From Prorocentrum cordatum (Eukaryota > Sar > Dinophyceae > Prorocentrales > Prorocentraceae): 45,000 nucleotides of DNA. The stretch lies in NCBI GenBank assembly GCA_963575745.1, contig CAUYUJ010014620.1, positions 99,465-144,464 on the forward strand. Reading direction: 5' to 3'. How positions within the stretch are numbered: position 1 is the first letter of the stretch; each line of letters opens with the position of its first letter. The position numbers and the translations under genes are program-made. Below are positions 9,974-18,943 of the stretch, piece after piece. The notes beneath the pieces are model-generated. The model made no database searches. It saw only the letters and a program-made list of their open reading frames with translations, and was not told the DNA's origin.

Positions 9974-10020
9974 GGGGGAGCACGCAGGCTGGGGGGCAAC
10001 TGGCCCAGACCTGCGTCCAG
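9964..10020 (+). promoter_or_regulatory. Candidate -1 programmed frameshift signal
   Basis: The ORF1 codons TCA AAA AAC TGA contain the canonical slippery heptamer A AAA AAC (9964-9970) in the right phase, directly followed by the ORF1 stop. A -1 slip enters ORF2. Eleven bases downstream is a stem: 9982-9993 (ACGCAGGCTGGG) pairs with 10004-10016 (CCCAGACCTGCGT), with one bulged A at 10009. Its loop CTGG (10000-10003) can pair with CCAG (10017-10020), which would make an H-type pseudoknot. ORF2 has no in-frame ATG until 10492. Confidence 0.75.
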
Positions 10021-13000
10021 ACAATCACACCAGAAGATCCTGGGGATAGGAGGCCCAGACTCAGAGACCCGTGCGGTGACGAGCCTACGCCCAGCCCCCA
10101 CCACAAGCGACCCTTGGCCGGCCGCGCACAATCGCACTTAGCCTCCATTACATTACACAGTTACGCCCAAGCCGATGCGAGCCTTGGGGATGCCGCATCC
10201 GCTACAGATCAACAGCGCTCCACTAGGGAGCACCGAGCCAAAAGACGCACCAGACGAACCATAGACACTACAAGCTCTCTAGGCGCCGCAACTGTGGGCA
10301 AGGGTGGGGACCACCCACAGGAGGGCGATGCCAAGCAGGCGCGATCCAAGCGCGGACCTGAGCGACTCCCTCAGGCCGCGACGCGTGGTCTACCTGGCTA
10401 CGGCGGGGCGAGGCTGCAACAAGAGTGGGAGAGCTACTCGGGCAGCCAGCCACAGTACCAGCAGCATGGACCAAGGCGACACCCCTCCGCCATGCCAGTG
10501 CCAGCATCCTACTCCGCGGGAGCTGCGGCGGCCCGTGCGGCGCCGCAACCCAGGCTGCACAGCCGCGCGAAGGAGGACCCAGGCAGCAGGTCGAGACTAC
10601 CAGGGGCACCACCTCTGGAGGGCTCCCAGCGCCAGGCCCTCGCTGGGCACCAGACATTTGCAGCCGACGGAGCCTGGCCCTCGCGCCAACCTCACAATGC
10701 CAGCCACTTTGGCCCGCATGAGGACTGCAAGTCAGGCAGAAAGACCCCGAGGGGGCTGGCTAGTCCACCTGTGACAGCCAAATTCAATGCACACACGACG
10801 GCACAACGAAGCACCGTTCACAACCGACAGTTTCAGCATGGACCAATACAAGCCGACGAGCTAGAGCAGATCCAAGACACATGCCTTGACAGCAATGGCA
10901 ACAGCCCAGCGCCAGCAGGATCGCACCTCAACGACGCCACAGCGGTAGCAATAGCAAGGAGAGTGGCGAAGTGCAGAAGGTTACGCAGACAGCTACCTAA
11001 GGTGGAGATCCTTTCAGGCCGCGGAGCGATATCGACAAAGAACTCTTTCGAGGCACTCGCCGACAACAGCAGTAGCGAGGACGACGTACTGCCAGATAGT
11101 ACTCAGCCCCATGGAACTGAACAACCAGCGGAGCAGGACATGGACGCCACCATCGGGCGCCCGAATCGAGAGCACAGCTGCGGCCGCACGAGTATGCGTA
11201 CTACTTGGAGACCAACGCCTCGGCCCGCAGCAGCAGAGCATACTCAATGCGCAGTCGAGCCCAAACAACACAATGCACCGACCAGGACCTGTCTACGTTG
11301 GCGCGTCAGCGCGGGGTCGCCTCACACTGCAAGGCCGCCGACGGGCGGGCCTGCTCTCCCCGAGCAGCTGCGGGTTGACTCCCCCTTGCAGGTGCGAAGG
11401 CGCGAGGGCATGCCTCCGACGGGAGGGTGGTCGATGCCTTGCTCTCGCGTCAGCGATGTCGTGCTGGGGTGCGCAACCAGGTCCAACGAGCAACGAGCAG
11501 CTCCAACTCCATCACCGACTCCAGTCATAGCAACCGACGGCTCCAACGAGCACCGTGCAGCGCCAACTCCACCCCCAACTCCACCACCGGCTCCAGACGA
11601 CCCCCCTGGCGGCATAACTCATCGCCTACGTGACAGCATGCTCCATGCCCAATCGCACGAGCTCCTGTTCAGTCAGGCCGTGCGGGCTGGATCGGACAAC
11701 TTGAACGCCGATGAGGTGCGCTGCCAAACAACACCGATCCCGCGGGAGAGGAGCGCGACGCTGGCGGGGCCCACGCCCTGTATCCCAGCCGACCACGTGG
11801 AGCCCGAGCAGCCACTCCCAGCTAGCACGACAAACCCCAGACAACATCTACAGCCCCAGAAAGACGTACAATCTCGACGAGCAATGCTGCCATTCAAGTG
11901 CTACCACGGCACTCACGGGCGCCCGACTGGACAGCACCAATCCACCCTCGCATCACACTGCCGAACAACCTCAGCCATGTACCCCTTCCGCATTCCACCC
12001 AGGCGCAGCATAACTGCAGACAGAACTCAAGACAATCGATGCAGCAACAATGGGTGCGAACACAGCGACGACTACCTGCGATGCGAGCGCAGGTGGCGAC
12101 GCCGACAAAGAACCAGACCAGCAACACACGGACAAACGCAAAATAGCGACCTGCGCAGCGGCAGCAGCAGCATTCAGCGACGCTATGCCAATATTGGATC
12201 ACCACAGTTTCTACCGACACAGTTCCAACAACACGTCCATAAGCTGACATGGCACTACGACCTCGAAGAACACGACTTGCACGAGCACACCAGGCTGGCG
12301 GTAAGGCATCTCGCGCCCCCGAGACCCTCGGCGTCTGTGAAGCGGCACTACTACTTCACCGACGCGTCCTCCCACGCCAAGGCGCCAGGCACATCGGCAT
12401 GGGCAGTGGTACATTTGAGGGAAGACGACCAGGGCATTGCTTACTACAGACACATGTACTCCAACCACGCCCTGTCAGTCAGCGAGGAAATGGCCAACAA
12501 CATCACCTCCAGCACTAGCCCCGAATTGGGAGCGTTGCTCTGGGCAGGTATCGCATGTATCCAGGAGGACGATGAGCATGAGATCGTCACCATCGGCGAC
12601 AACACTGCGGCCCTTGGCGCAGCAGCTGGAACATCGAGGATCAGATCATGTAGGAACCGCCCACTCGCGAGGTTCACGCGTATACTTTTCCAGCAGCTGC
12701 AACTCACCAAGGTCATCGGCTTCGAACGCACACATGCTCATCGAGATGCACCCTGGAACGAAGCAGCAGATATTCTGTCAAAGTATGCGGCACTCCAACC
12801 AGCGCCACCACCGCCCGCGGAAGAGCTAGTTGGCATAGTACGATATAGCAGCGCGCTCGAATGGGCCTGGATGGACAACCCAGCTTGCAGAGACCTACAT
12901 GCTTACCCAACCTGGAAGCACGGACAGCTCGAGGAGCACGTCGCACCCCAGATGGCAGAAGCAGACCACATCCCCGACCTCACCGCGGACAGCTACAACA

Positions 13001-15450
13001 AGGGCATACTGAAGCTCAACATCGCGCAGTACAAAGCCCAGTCCATGGTAGGCGACTTCACCTGCACAGACCTGCACCTGGACATTTCCAGCAAAGGGGC
13101 TCTGGTCAGAGCCCAACTCTTGGACCTGAAGGTTCACGTCGCCGGACTGCAGGAGACTCGCTGTAAGGAGGCCATATGGACTGGACAAGGTTTCATCAAC
13201 ATCCAGAGCGACGCGCAGGACGGCAATTGGGGATGTGCGTTATTACTCAACGTGGAGATCCCGCACGGACAGCTCAAAGGGAAAGACCTGTACTTCAAGC
13301 AGTCCCAGCTCACAAAACTGCACTCTTCGGCCAGGATGCTCTTTGTCCGCGTGCATGCTCCCTTGTTCCACCACGTCATCGCCGTGGCCCACGCCCCGTA
13401 CCAGAAGGCCAAGGACATCAGCGGGTGGCGGGAACATTTCAGAGAGCTGTGCGACACATGGAAGCCAGAGATCCTGTTCATCGATGCGAATGCCAAACTA
13501 GGACAGAAAGATGGAGAAGACACGCTGTGGCTGGGCCAGAAGGGTCCAAATCAGCTGGCAGACAAGAATGGACACGAATTCCATGAGTCTGTCGCCAGTT
13601 GCCACTTGCACGTCGTCAACACAGACTACGGGAACAGCGACGACTACACATACCACAAGGACGGGGTCTCCAACCGCATCGACTACGTCGCCATGGCTCC
13701 CTGCCTGTTCAAATGCGTTGCACCTTGCACAGTACTGAAGGACTTCCAAAAGCCGGCCGCCAAGAAGAAGAACGAGTACAGCAAGCAGAGGAGCAATGGC
13801 GCTCAGAACGGCTTCGACACGACCACGGATCACCTGCCCGTGCTTGTTGAAGTCGCGGGCGACATCATCGGACGCCACCGCAACTTGAAGGGAGCCGCTC
13901 AGCTGGACACTAACAAGCTCAAGAACCCAGAGTGCATCACCGCCTTCAAGCAGGACCTGAACAGCACCAGGTTACCACCATGGAAGGCCGACGTCAATGA
14001 CCACTACCACGAGACGGCGGGGCTCATTGCCGACAAGACGAAGCAGCATTTCGGACGAGACCCGCTTACACCTTGCAACGTCACAATTTCAGAGGCCAGC
14101 ATGCGATTATTGCGACTACGCAGATACGCTGAGAGCTCCACGCGGACTTACACGAACAATGGGGACCCAGCACCACTAGAAGTATTCCGCAAGAGGCTCT
14201 GCTACGAGGCGCCGGCCTACGCCCGCGTTGAAGACAGCTGGTTCAACTCTGTTGCAGCCCTTGCGGGCGCCTGCCAGCTCAGCCGCACCACCGGCTGCCT
14301 CGGCATTGCGCACGACGCCGCAAGGCTCTTCATCGACCACACTAGGGACACATTCAGGCACCAGCTCAGTACCGACCGCAACCAGTACTTCCATGACCTT
14401 GGTATCAAATTGGCGGACAGTAGAACAGCAAGGGACGCCAGGTCCGAGTGGCAGCTGACCAAGAAGATCCTGATCCACGGCGGCCGCAAACCAAAATACG
14501 ACAGTGCATTACCCATCATGCAGCAGTCCGATGGTACCATCATGGGCAGCCAGAGCGAGATCAGCCGTGCCACGTTGCAGCACTTCGCCAAGATTGAGTC
14601 AGCAGACATCAGGGACAAGTACGACCTCACGGACCGCTACAACAGCAGCCGCACCTGCAGAGCACCACCCGATGAGGTCTCGCAGCACCTGCCCATGACA
14701 CTCAACGACCTGGTGGAGAGCTTCGCGGACGGCAAAAAGGGTCGAGCAGGAGGACCTGGCGGCAACCTCGACGACATCCTCAAACTCGCGCCCGAGGAGA
14801 CGGCCCGCCACTGGTATCCTGTCGTCCTGAAGACGATCCTGCGAGGCCGCGAACCAATCCAATTCAGGGCAGGTATCGCAGTGAAGCTTCACAAGGGCAG
14901 CGGCACGAGGGCCCTACTGGAGCACTACAGGTCGATCCTCCTTAACAACACGGTGGCCAAGCACTACCACAAGTGGCTCCGCTCAACGACGTTGAGGGTC
15001 TGCAGCTGTTTACTGAGAGTCACTCAGCAAGGTGGAATCCCGAAGAAGTCAGGCGCGTACTCCACCCACACCATCAAAGCGTTCTTCGGGACCTGCAAGC
15101 GCATGCGTCTCAGCGCCGTCGGCATCCTGTTAGACCTCCGGCAGGCCTTCTACTCCGTCATCCGCGAGTTCGTGCTGGGGCGGGAGGGTGAGAAGCCCTG
15201 GCTTCTGCCCGCCATCCAGCAATTGATCTCAGCACCAGGCTATCTAGCGCTCAACGACGTAGACGAGAACCTCCGTTTCCAGCTGGAAGAGGCACACGAC
15301 ACGACATTCTTCCAAGCACGTGGAGACGAGCTATGCGCAGAGAGCCGCAAGGGCACGCGCCCAGGCAACGGCCTAGCCGACCTCATTTTCAACATCAGCT
15401 TCGCGCATGCCCAGGGCCCGCTGGAGCAGGAGCTGCATGCTGGGGGATAG
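9964..15450 (+). CDS. Retrotransposon ORF2, part 1: RNase H - AP endonuclease - reverse transcriptase
   Basis: This frame is open from 9859 and has no ATG before 10492, so entry by frameshift is likely. The first ~750 codons are low-complexity and basic, with a KNSFEAL motif near 11040. RNase H follows (12340-12790): D in TDAS (12361), E in SPELGAL (12523), D in GDNTA (12598) and D in EAADI (12769), the full DEDD set. AP endonuclease (about 13015-13850): N in LKLN (13018), E in LQETR (13153), D and N in DANAK (13483), D in RIDYV (13681), and TDHLP (13828). RT: KLHKGSG and YRSILLNN (14884-14950), motif A LDLRQAFYSV (D at 15133), motif B GTRPGNGLAD (15352). A TAG at 15448 stops it before motif C. 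Placing RNase H before the endonuclease is unusual for LINEs. Confidence 0.88.
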   Translation, partial: KKLRGSTQAGGQLAQTCVQTITPEDPGDRRPRLRDPCGDEPTPSPHHKRPLAGRAQSHLASITLHSYAQADASLGDAASATDQQRSTREHRAKRRTRRTIDTTSSLGAATVGKGGDHPQEGDAKQARSKRGPERLPQAATRGLPGYGGARLQQEWESYSGSQPQYQQHGPRRHPSAMPVPASYSAGAAAARAAPQPRLHSRAKEDPGSRSRLPGAPPLEGSQRQALAGHQTFAADGAWPSRQPHNASHFGPHEDCKSGRKTPRGLASPPVTAKFNAHTTAQRSTVHNRQFQHGPIQADELEQIQDTCLDSNGNSPAPAGSHLNDATAVAIARRVAKCRRLRRQLPKVEILSGRGAISTKNSFEALADNSSSEDDVLPDSTQPHGTEQPAEQDMDATIGRPNREHSCGRTSMRTTWRPTPRPAAAEHTQCAVEPKQHNAPTRTCLRWRVSAGSPHTARPPTGGPALPEQLRVDSPLQVRRREGMPPTGGWSMPCSRVSDVVLGCATRSNEQRAAPTPSPTPVIATDGSNEHRAAPTPPPTPPPAPDDPPGGITHRLRDSMLHAQSHELLFSQAVRAGSDNLNADEVRCQTTPIPRERSATLAGPTPCIPADHVEPEQPLPASTTNPRQHLQPQKDVQSRRAMLPFKCYHGTHGRPTGQHQSTLASHCRTTSAMYPFRIPPRRSITADRTQDNRCSNNGCEHSDDYLRCERRWRRRQRTRPATHGQTQNSDLRSGSSSIQRRYANIGSPQFLPTQFQQHVHKLTWHYDLEEHDLHEHTRLAVRHLAPPRPSASVKRHYYFTDASSHAKAPGTSAWAVVHLREDDQGIAYYRHMYSNHALSVSEEMANNITSSTSPELGALLWAGIACIQEDDEHEIVTIGDNTAALGAAAGTSRIRSCRNRPLARFTRILFQQLQLTKVIGFERTHAHRDAPWNEAADILSKYAALQPAPPPPAEELVGIVRYSSALEWAWMDNPACRDLHAYPTWKHGQLEEHVAPQMAEADHIPDLTADSYNKGILKLNIAQYKAQSMVGDFTCTDLHLDISSKGALVRAQLLDLKVHVAGLQETRCKEAIWTGQGFINIQSDAQDGNWGCALLLNVEIPHGQLKGKDLYFKQSQLTKLHSSARMLFVRVHAPLFHHVIAVAHAPYQKAKDISGWREHFRELCDTWKPEILFIDANAKLGQKDGEDTLWLGQKGPNQLADKNGHEFHESVASCHLHVVNTDYGNSDDYTYHKDGVSNRIDYVAMAPCLFKCVAPCTVLKDFQKPAAKKKNEYSKQRSNGAQNGFDTTTDHLPVLVEVAGDIIGRHRNLKGAAQLDTNKLKNPECITAFKQDLNSTRLPPWKADVNDHYHETAGLIADKTKQHFGRDPLTPCNVTISEASMRLLRLRRYAESSTRTYTNNGDPAPLEVFRKRLCYEAPAYARVEDSWFNSVAALAGACQLSRTTGCLGIAHDAARLFIDHTRDTFRHQLSTDRNQYFHDLGIKLADSRTARDARSEWQLTKKILIHGGRKPKYDSALPIMQQSDGTIMGSQSEISRATLQHFAKIESADIRDKYDLTDRYNSSRTCRAPPDEVSQHLPMTLNDLVESFADGKKGRAGGPGGNLDDILKLAPEETARHWYPVVLKTILRGREPIQFRAGIAVKLHKGSGTRALLEHYRSILLNNTVAKHYHKWLRSTTLRVCSCLLRVTQQGGIPKKSGAYSTHTIKAFFGTCKRMRLSAVGILLDLRQAFYSVIREFVLGREGEKPWLLPAIQQLISAPGYLALNDVDENLRFQLEEAHDTTFFQARGDELCAESRKGTRPGNGLADLIFNISFAHAQGPLEQELHAGG
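15448..15450 (+). other. In-frame TAG inside the RT domain
   Basis: This stop separates RT motif B (15352) from motif C (FMDD, 15538-15549). The frame is identical on both sides, so a single nonsense change or a suppressed codon explains it. The context GGA TAG TCA TTG is not the known leaky UAG-CAR-YYA type. A simple inactivating mutation, or a sequencing error, is the plainest reading. Confidence 0.85.
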
Positions 15451-17670
15451 TCATTGCAGCTACCACCAGTGGGAGAGCAAGCCATTACCACCACAGGCCA
15501 CCTCCGAGATCATGAAGGGACCTTGCCAGAAGTCTCCTTCATGGACGATGCGACATTCCTGTGCGTACTCAGGGACAATGCAAAAATCGAGAGCAGCATC
15601 TTTGATATTTTGTCCATCCATGCGAGGAGACTCAAGATCTTCGGACACGATCTACACCCCAAGGAGACTAAAGCCCTACTGCATATCGACGGACACGCCA
15701 AACAGCATATCAAGGCGAAGATCTTCCTGACCAACCCCGTCACACTGCACCGCGAGGACTGCCAACTGCTGACCAGCATTGATGCCACCACAGCGGAAGT
15801 CACGACGCAGGGACTCACATTGGGCAATATTGTGGCAAGCGACGGCAGCGAAGGGCCAAACCTTATGAGACGCATCATCGATCGCAGATCTGCAGAGGGC
15901 CCCTTGAAGAAGTCCATATTCCGACTGCCGCACACCGACCTCAAAGCCAAGATGCAGTACCTCACGGCCCTGGCGCAGAGCAAGTTGACCTATGACTGCG
16001 AAATATGGGGGCCGCTGACAGTACAACAGAAGCAGATGCTGCAGAGCAGACACATGGCGAGTCTTCGAGCGGCCGCGCGACAACGGCGGCACGGTGCGGG
16101 ACACGTACACACCTTGGACGACGAAATCTACTTGCTATGTGATGAAGTCCCGCTCCACATGTCTCTGCGTCGACGACGCCTGATGTACTTCGTCAGAATG
16201 TTGCATGCGGACACGCCATTCCTTCACCGCCTCATCGACGAGCTCTGGGAGGACAGTAAGGCCTGGAATGCACTTATCGTCGAGGACCTGGATTGGATAA
16301 AACGATTCCTACTAGATGACGAGGACATGGGCAGTGACATCAGGGGCCTTGTACGATGGGTACGAACACAGCAAGAGCACGCCGCACAAGCCATGATCAC
16401 ACGCGCCTGGCTTAGGTACAAGGCCTGGCAGCACGACGTATATCGACATCTGATCTGGCAAAGGCAGCTGCATCGGCTCGCGCAAGACTTTGGACTGAGC
16501 ACGCCCAACTTCGATGGACGGCCACCTGCAGAACAAAGTGGTTACATATGCTACGAGTGCGGCAAGGTCCTGAAAACACGTGGGGCATGGAAGCGCCACC
16601 GCACCATGGAGCACATCGGCTACGACCTCCCTGAACTACTCGCCCGCTCGACAACGTGCCCTGGGTGCGGGAAGGACTTCATCGCGCGATCGCGCATACT
16701 CAAGCACCTGAGAAGATGCCCCAGGTGCCTGGCTGTACTCCAAGCAATTGAAGCTCCAATGGATTTGCAGGAGGCAGCCGAACGTCGAGATGAAGAACGA
16801 GAGGCGGTGGCGACGAGGAAGACGATGGGTCATGGAGCTACTCAGGCGCTGGTGCCTGCGCAGCAGATCACGCGCATCAAGCTCGCCGACCACATCGAAC
16901 AACACCAGCTCCAGCTCTCGCCGGCGCCGCCCGCAGCAGCGGCCCCTCAAGCGGAGACGCCATCAGCAAGGACACTTGCACCGTGCAGGCCCATGGTTAC
17001 TACTACCATGTTCTTGCTACACCCTTTTTCAGGAAGACGCCGAGTGGAGGATTTCCAGCACCACTTCGAGATGAACATTCGTGAATGTAACTTGATAGTA
17101 TTATCAATCGACGTGCAGATTGACCCCGACAAAGGCGACCTAACGAAGCCAAACGCCGTCGAGTTTTGGTGCGCGGCGATGCGACAGGGCAAAATCTTCG
17201 GCATCGTAGCGGGCCCCCCTTGCGAGACGTGGCGCTCATCGCGTTGGCACGCCGCCGAGGGAAAAGCCCCACGCCCACTACGCACGCGCGATTTCCCCTG
17301 GGGCATACAAGCAGCCAACCAAACGGAACTTCAGCAGCTAGCACTGGCCAACGAGCTGTACAGGACAGCCTTACTACTCATCACCACTGGCCTGCAGTGC
17401 AACGTATCCGCTATACTCGAGCATCCTGCCCCAGCTACCTGGTGTCCTCAGGCGCCGAGCAGCTGGCAGCGAGCGGAGACGCTGTGGCTATTGGAGCAGA
17501 CGAACGTCGAGCTACACTACATCGACCAGTGCCAGTCCCACCAGCCCTCTGGGCGTAGGTGGTCTAGAGCAGATCCTCTTCCACCCCTCCCTCTTCCCCC
17601 TTGGGGAGGGGTTTACCCCTCCCCCTACCCCCTCCCCTGGACCTGGACGGGGGGGGCCGCGGGTAGTTAG
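15451..17670 (+). CDS. Retrotransposon ORF2, part 2: RT motif C, zinc fingers, methyltransferase-like tail
   Basis: In-frame continuation of ORF2. It opens with SFMDDATFL, the catalytic motif C of the RT (two Asp codons at 15544 and 15547), then the thumb/connector. A C2H2 finger has Cys at 16549 and 16558 and His at 16597 and 16612. A C2HC finger has Cys at 16657 and 16666, His at 16705 and Cys at 16717. The tail (about 17010-17530) resembles a C5 cytosine methyltransferase: FSG near 17026 (motif I-like), Asp at 17110, GPPCETW with Cys at 17221 (motif IV, PPC), and EHP at 17419 in the place of ENV (motif VI). No motif VIII-X is visible. The last ~45 codons are Pro-rich and lie inside the composite repeat, so the true C-terminus may be truncated or replaced. 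Confidence 0.8.
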   Translation, partial: SLQLPPVGEQAITTTGHLRDHEGTLPEVSFMDDATFLCVLRDNAKIESSIFDILSIHARRLKIFGHDLHPKETKALLHIDGHAKQHIKAKIFLTNPVTLHREDCQLLTSIDATTAEVTTQGLTLGNIVASDGSEGPNLMRRIIDRRSAEGPLKKSIFRLPHTDLKAKMQYLTALAQSKLTYDCEIWGPLTVQQKQMLQSRHMASLRAAARQRRHGAGHVHTLDDEIYLLCDEVPLHMSLRRRRLMYFVRMLHADTPFLHRLIDELWEDSKAWNALIVEDLDWIKRFLLDDEDMGSDIRGLVRWVRTQQEHAAQAMITRAWLRYKAWQHDVYRHLIWQRQLHRLAQDFGLSTPNFDGRPPAEQSGYICYECGKVLKTRGAWKRHRTMEHIGYDLPELLARSTTCPGCGKDFIARSRILKHLRRCPRCLAVLQAIEAPMDLQEAAERRDEEREAVATRKTMGHGATQALVPAQQITRIKLADHIEQHQLQLSPAPPAAAAPQAETPSARTLAPCRPMVTTTMFLLHPFSGRRRVEDFQHHFEMNIRECNLIVLSIDVQIDPDKGDLTKPNAVEFWCAAMRQGKIFGIVAGPPCETWRSSRWHAAEGKAPRPLRTRDFPWGIQAANQTELQQLALANELYRTALLLITTGLQCNVSAILEHPAPATWCPQAPSSWQRAETLWLLEQTNVELHYIDQCQSHQPSGRRWSRADPLPPLPLPPWGGVYPSPYPLPWTWTGGAAGS

Positions 17671-18505
17671 AGCGTCCAAGATGGCCCAAGACGGCTCCAA
17701 GAGCGCCTCAGAGAACCCAAGATGAGCTCCAAGATGGCTCAAGATAGCGCAAGATCGCTCACGATGGCTCCTAAGATGGTTCCAAGAAGCCCAAAGACGG
17801 CCCCAAGATAACTCCAAGTGGCCAAACAGCTCCCCAAGGAGGCCCCGAAGAGGCCAAAATCGTCCCAAAACCTAAGGAAAATCAATGATTTTTGCTTTCT
17901 CGCCTTTTCGCTTCCGATGGCCATCCGAGGCCTGGAGATGGCTCCAAGATGGCCCAAGAGGGCCCCAAGAGAGCCCCAAAAGAGCCCCAAGACGGCCCCA
18001 AGAGCGCCCAAGAGCACTCCAAGAGCGTTCCAAGAGGGGTCCAAGAGGCGATTTTAGGGGCTTCCGAGGGGGGGCGCTAATTAAACCCCCCCTCTTGTTT
18101 GATCGACTCCCTCCAAGATGGCCCCAAAAGCGCCCCGAAGGCTCCCCAGAGCGCCTCAAGAGGGTCCCAAGAGGCGCCCAAGATGCCCCAAGGCGCCCAA
18201 AAAGCCCTCCAAGAGGCCCTCAAAAGACCCCCAAGAAGCTCCTTCCCCTCCTCCTCCTCCTCCTCCGATTCTTCCTCCTTCTCCGTCCTCCTCCTCCTCC
18301 TCCTCCTCCTCCTCTTCCCCCTCCTCCTCCTCCTCCTCCTCCGACGACGACGACGACGACGACGACTCCTCTTCCATCCTCCTCCTCTCGGGGTCTGTGA
18401 CAGCTTCCCCCGCCCTTTGTTATTCTGCATGCTCCCCGACTTCCCTGATCACCTCAACTCCCCTGAGCATCGTTTCTGGATGGGCTGGTGGGGATACGCG
18501 AAGCG
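17536..18505 (+). repeat. Composite repeat F-array-E, locus 2
   Basis: F starts at TCCCACCAGCCCTCTGGGCG and forms the last codons of ORF2. The array (17670-18240) of CAAGATGGCCCAAGA-type units has a second start near 18095 (TTGATCGACTCCCTCCAAG, as in locus 1). E is at 18468-18505 (GCATCGTTTCTGGATGGGCT, then GGTGGGGATACGCGAAGCG). It may be the LINE 3' end or an independent repeat the LINE sits against. Locus 1 and locus 3 begin at the same base. Confidence 0.78.
18246..18365. repeat. (TCC)n and (GAC)n microsatellite inside composite repeat
   Basis: TCC tract to about 18341, then seven GAC units. Between the array and E of locus 2. Confidence 0.95.
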
Positions 18506-18519
18506 TCAACAATTTGGGC

Positions 18520-18854
18520 AGGCCGCGCGAAAGCCAACGTGTCTGATGGCGGTGCATCTCAGCGAACTCACGCAAGAGCTTGGGGCAGTACCTGGGGGTC
18601 AGCTGTGCCGACAGAACGGACACGACAGAGCTTGCGGACGAGACGGCCAAGGCGGCTGGAGGACCGCCCCTCTCAAAGAATATCCTTCAAAGTTGCGCAA
18701 GGCAATGGCAACGGCCTTCGCAGCCCACTGGGGGCAGCTCGCTGACGAAGGGGCACTGTGGGCCGAAACAGATGAGTGCTACCACAGCTTTTATGCGCCC
18801 CTGGACCATTACATTGAGCCAGAACAGCTAGGCCACGACTGTCACAAGACATGA
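18520..18854 (+). pseudogene. Frameshifted coding fragment, probably from a retroelement polyprotein
   Basis: Two frames carry coding-like text. One reads GVSCADRTDTTELADET (about 18598-18650). The other, ending in TGA at 18852-18854, reads WRTAPLKEYPSKLRKAMATA and FYAPLDHYIEPEQLGHDC. The pattern C..GH...G...TA..YP..L resembles a segment I associate with dinoflagellate retroelement polyproteins. That is from memory and unverified. No start codon, intact domain or catalytic residues are visible, so I treat it as a remnant. Confidence 0.35.
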
Positions 18855-18943
18855 GGTAATCACCGGCGCTAGCAGCTGACACAGCAGCGCGCGGTACTAC
18901 GACGGCCTGCGCAAATATTTGGGATAAATTGTTGTTCGCAATA

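Larger units (their letters stand above)
6659..17670 (+). mobile_element. Non-LTR (LINE-like) retrotransposon, near complete, one in-frame stop
   Basis: Two overlapping frames make up the element. ORF1 encodes a long coiled-coil protein. ORF2, in the -1 frame, encodes RNase H, AP endonuclease, reverse transcriptase, zinc fingers and a methyltransferase-like tail. I see no LTRs, integrase or protease. An AP endonuclease plus this RT type places it among LINEs. No poly-A tail or target duplication is evident, so exact ends are unknown. The 3' coding end merges into the composite repeat at 17536. Apart from the TAG at 15448, about 10.8 kb is open, so insertion was probably fairly recent or the copy is still constrained. 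Confidence 0.85.

Noticed and set aside
6659-17670. LTR retrotransposon or virus interpretation of the large element
   Set aside because: No long terminal repeats, protease, integrase, capsid or envelope text was seen. The AP endonuclease and RT type fit a non-LTR element.
17720-17740. Relict dinoflagellate spliced leader (GGCTCAAG endings) in the CAAGATGGCTCAAG array
   Set aside because: Only the last few bases match the spliced-leader 3' end, and every neighbouring array unit has the same text with CCC in place of CTC. Chance from the repeat is enough.
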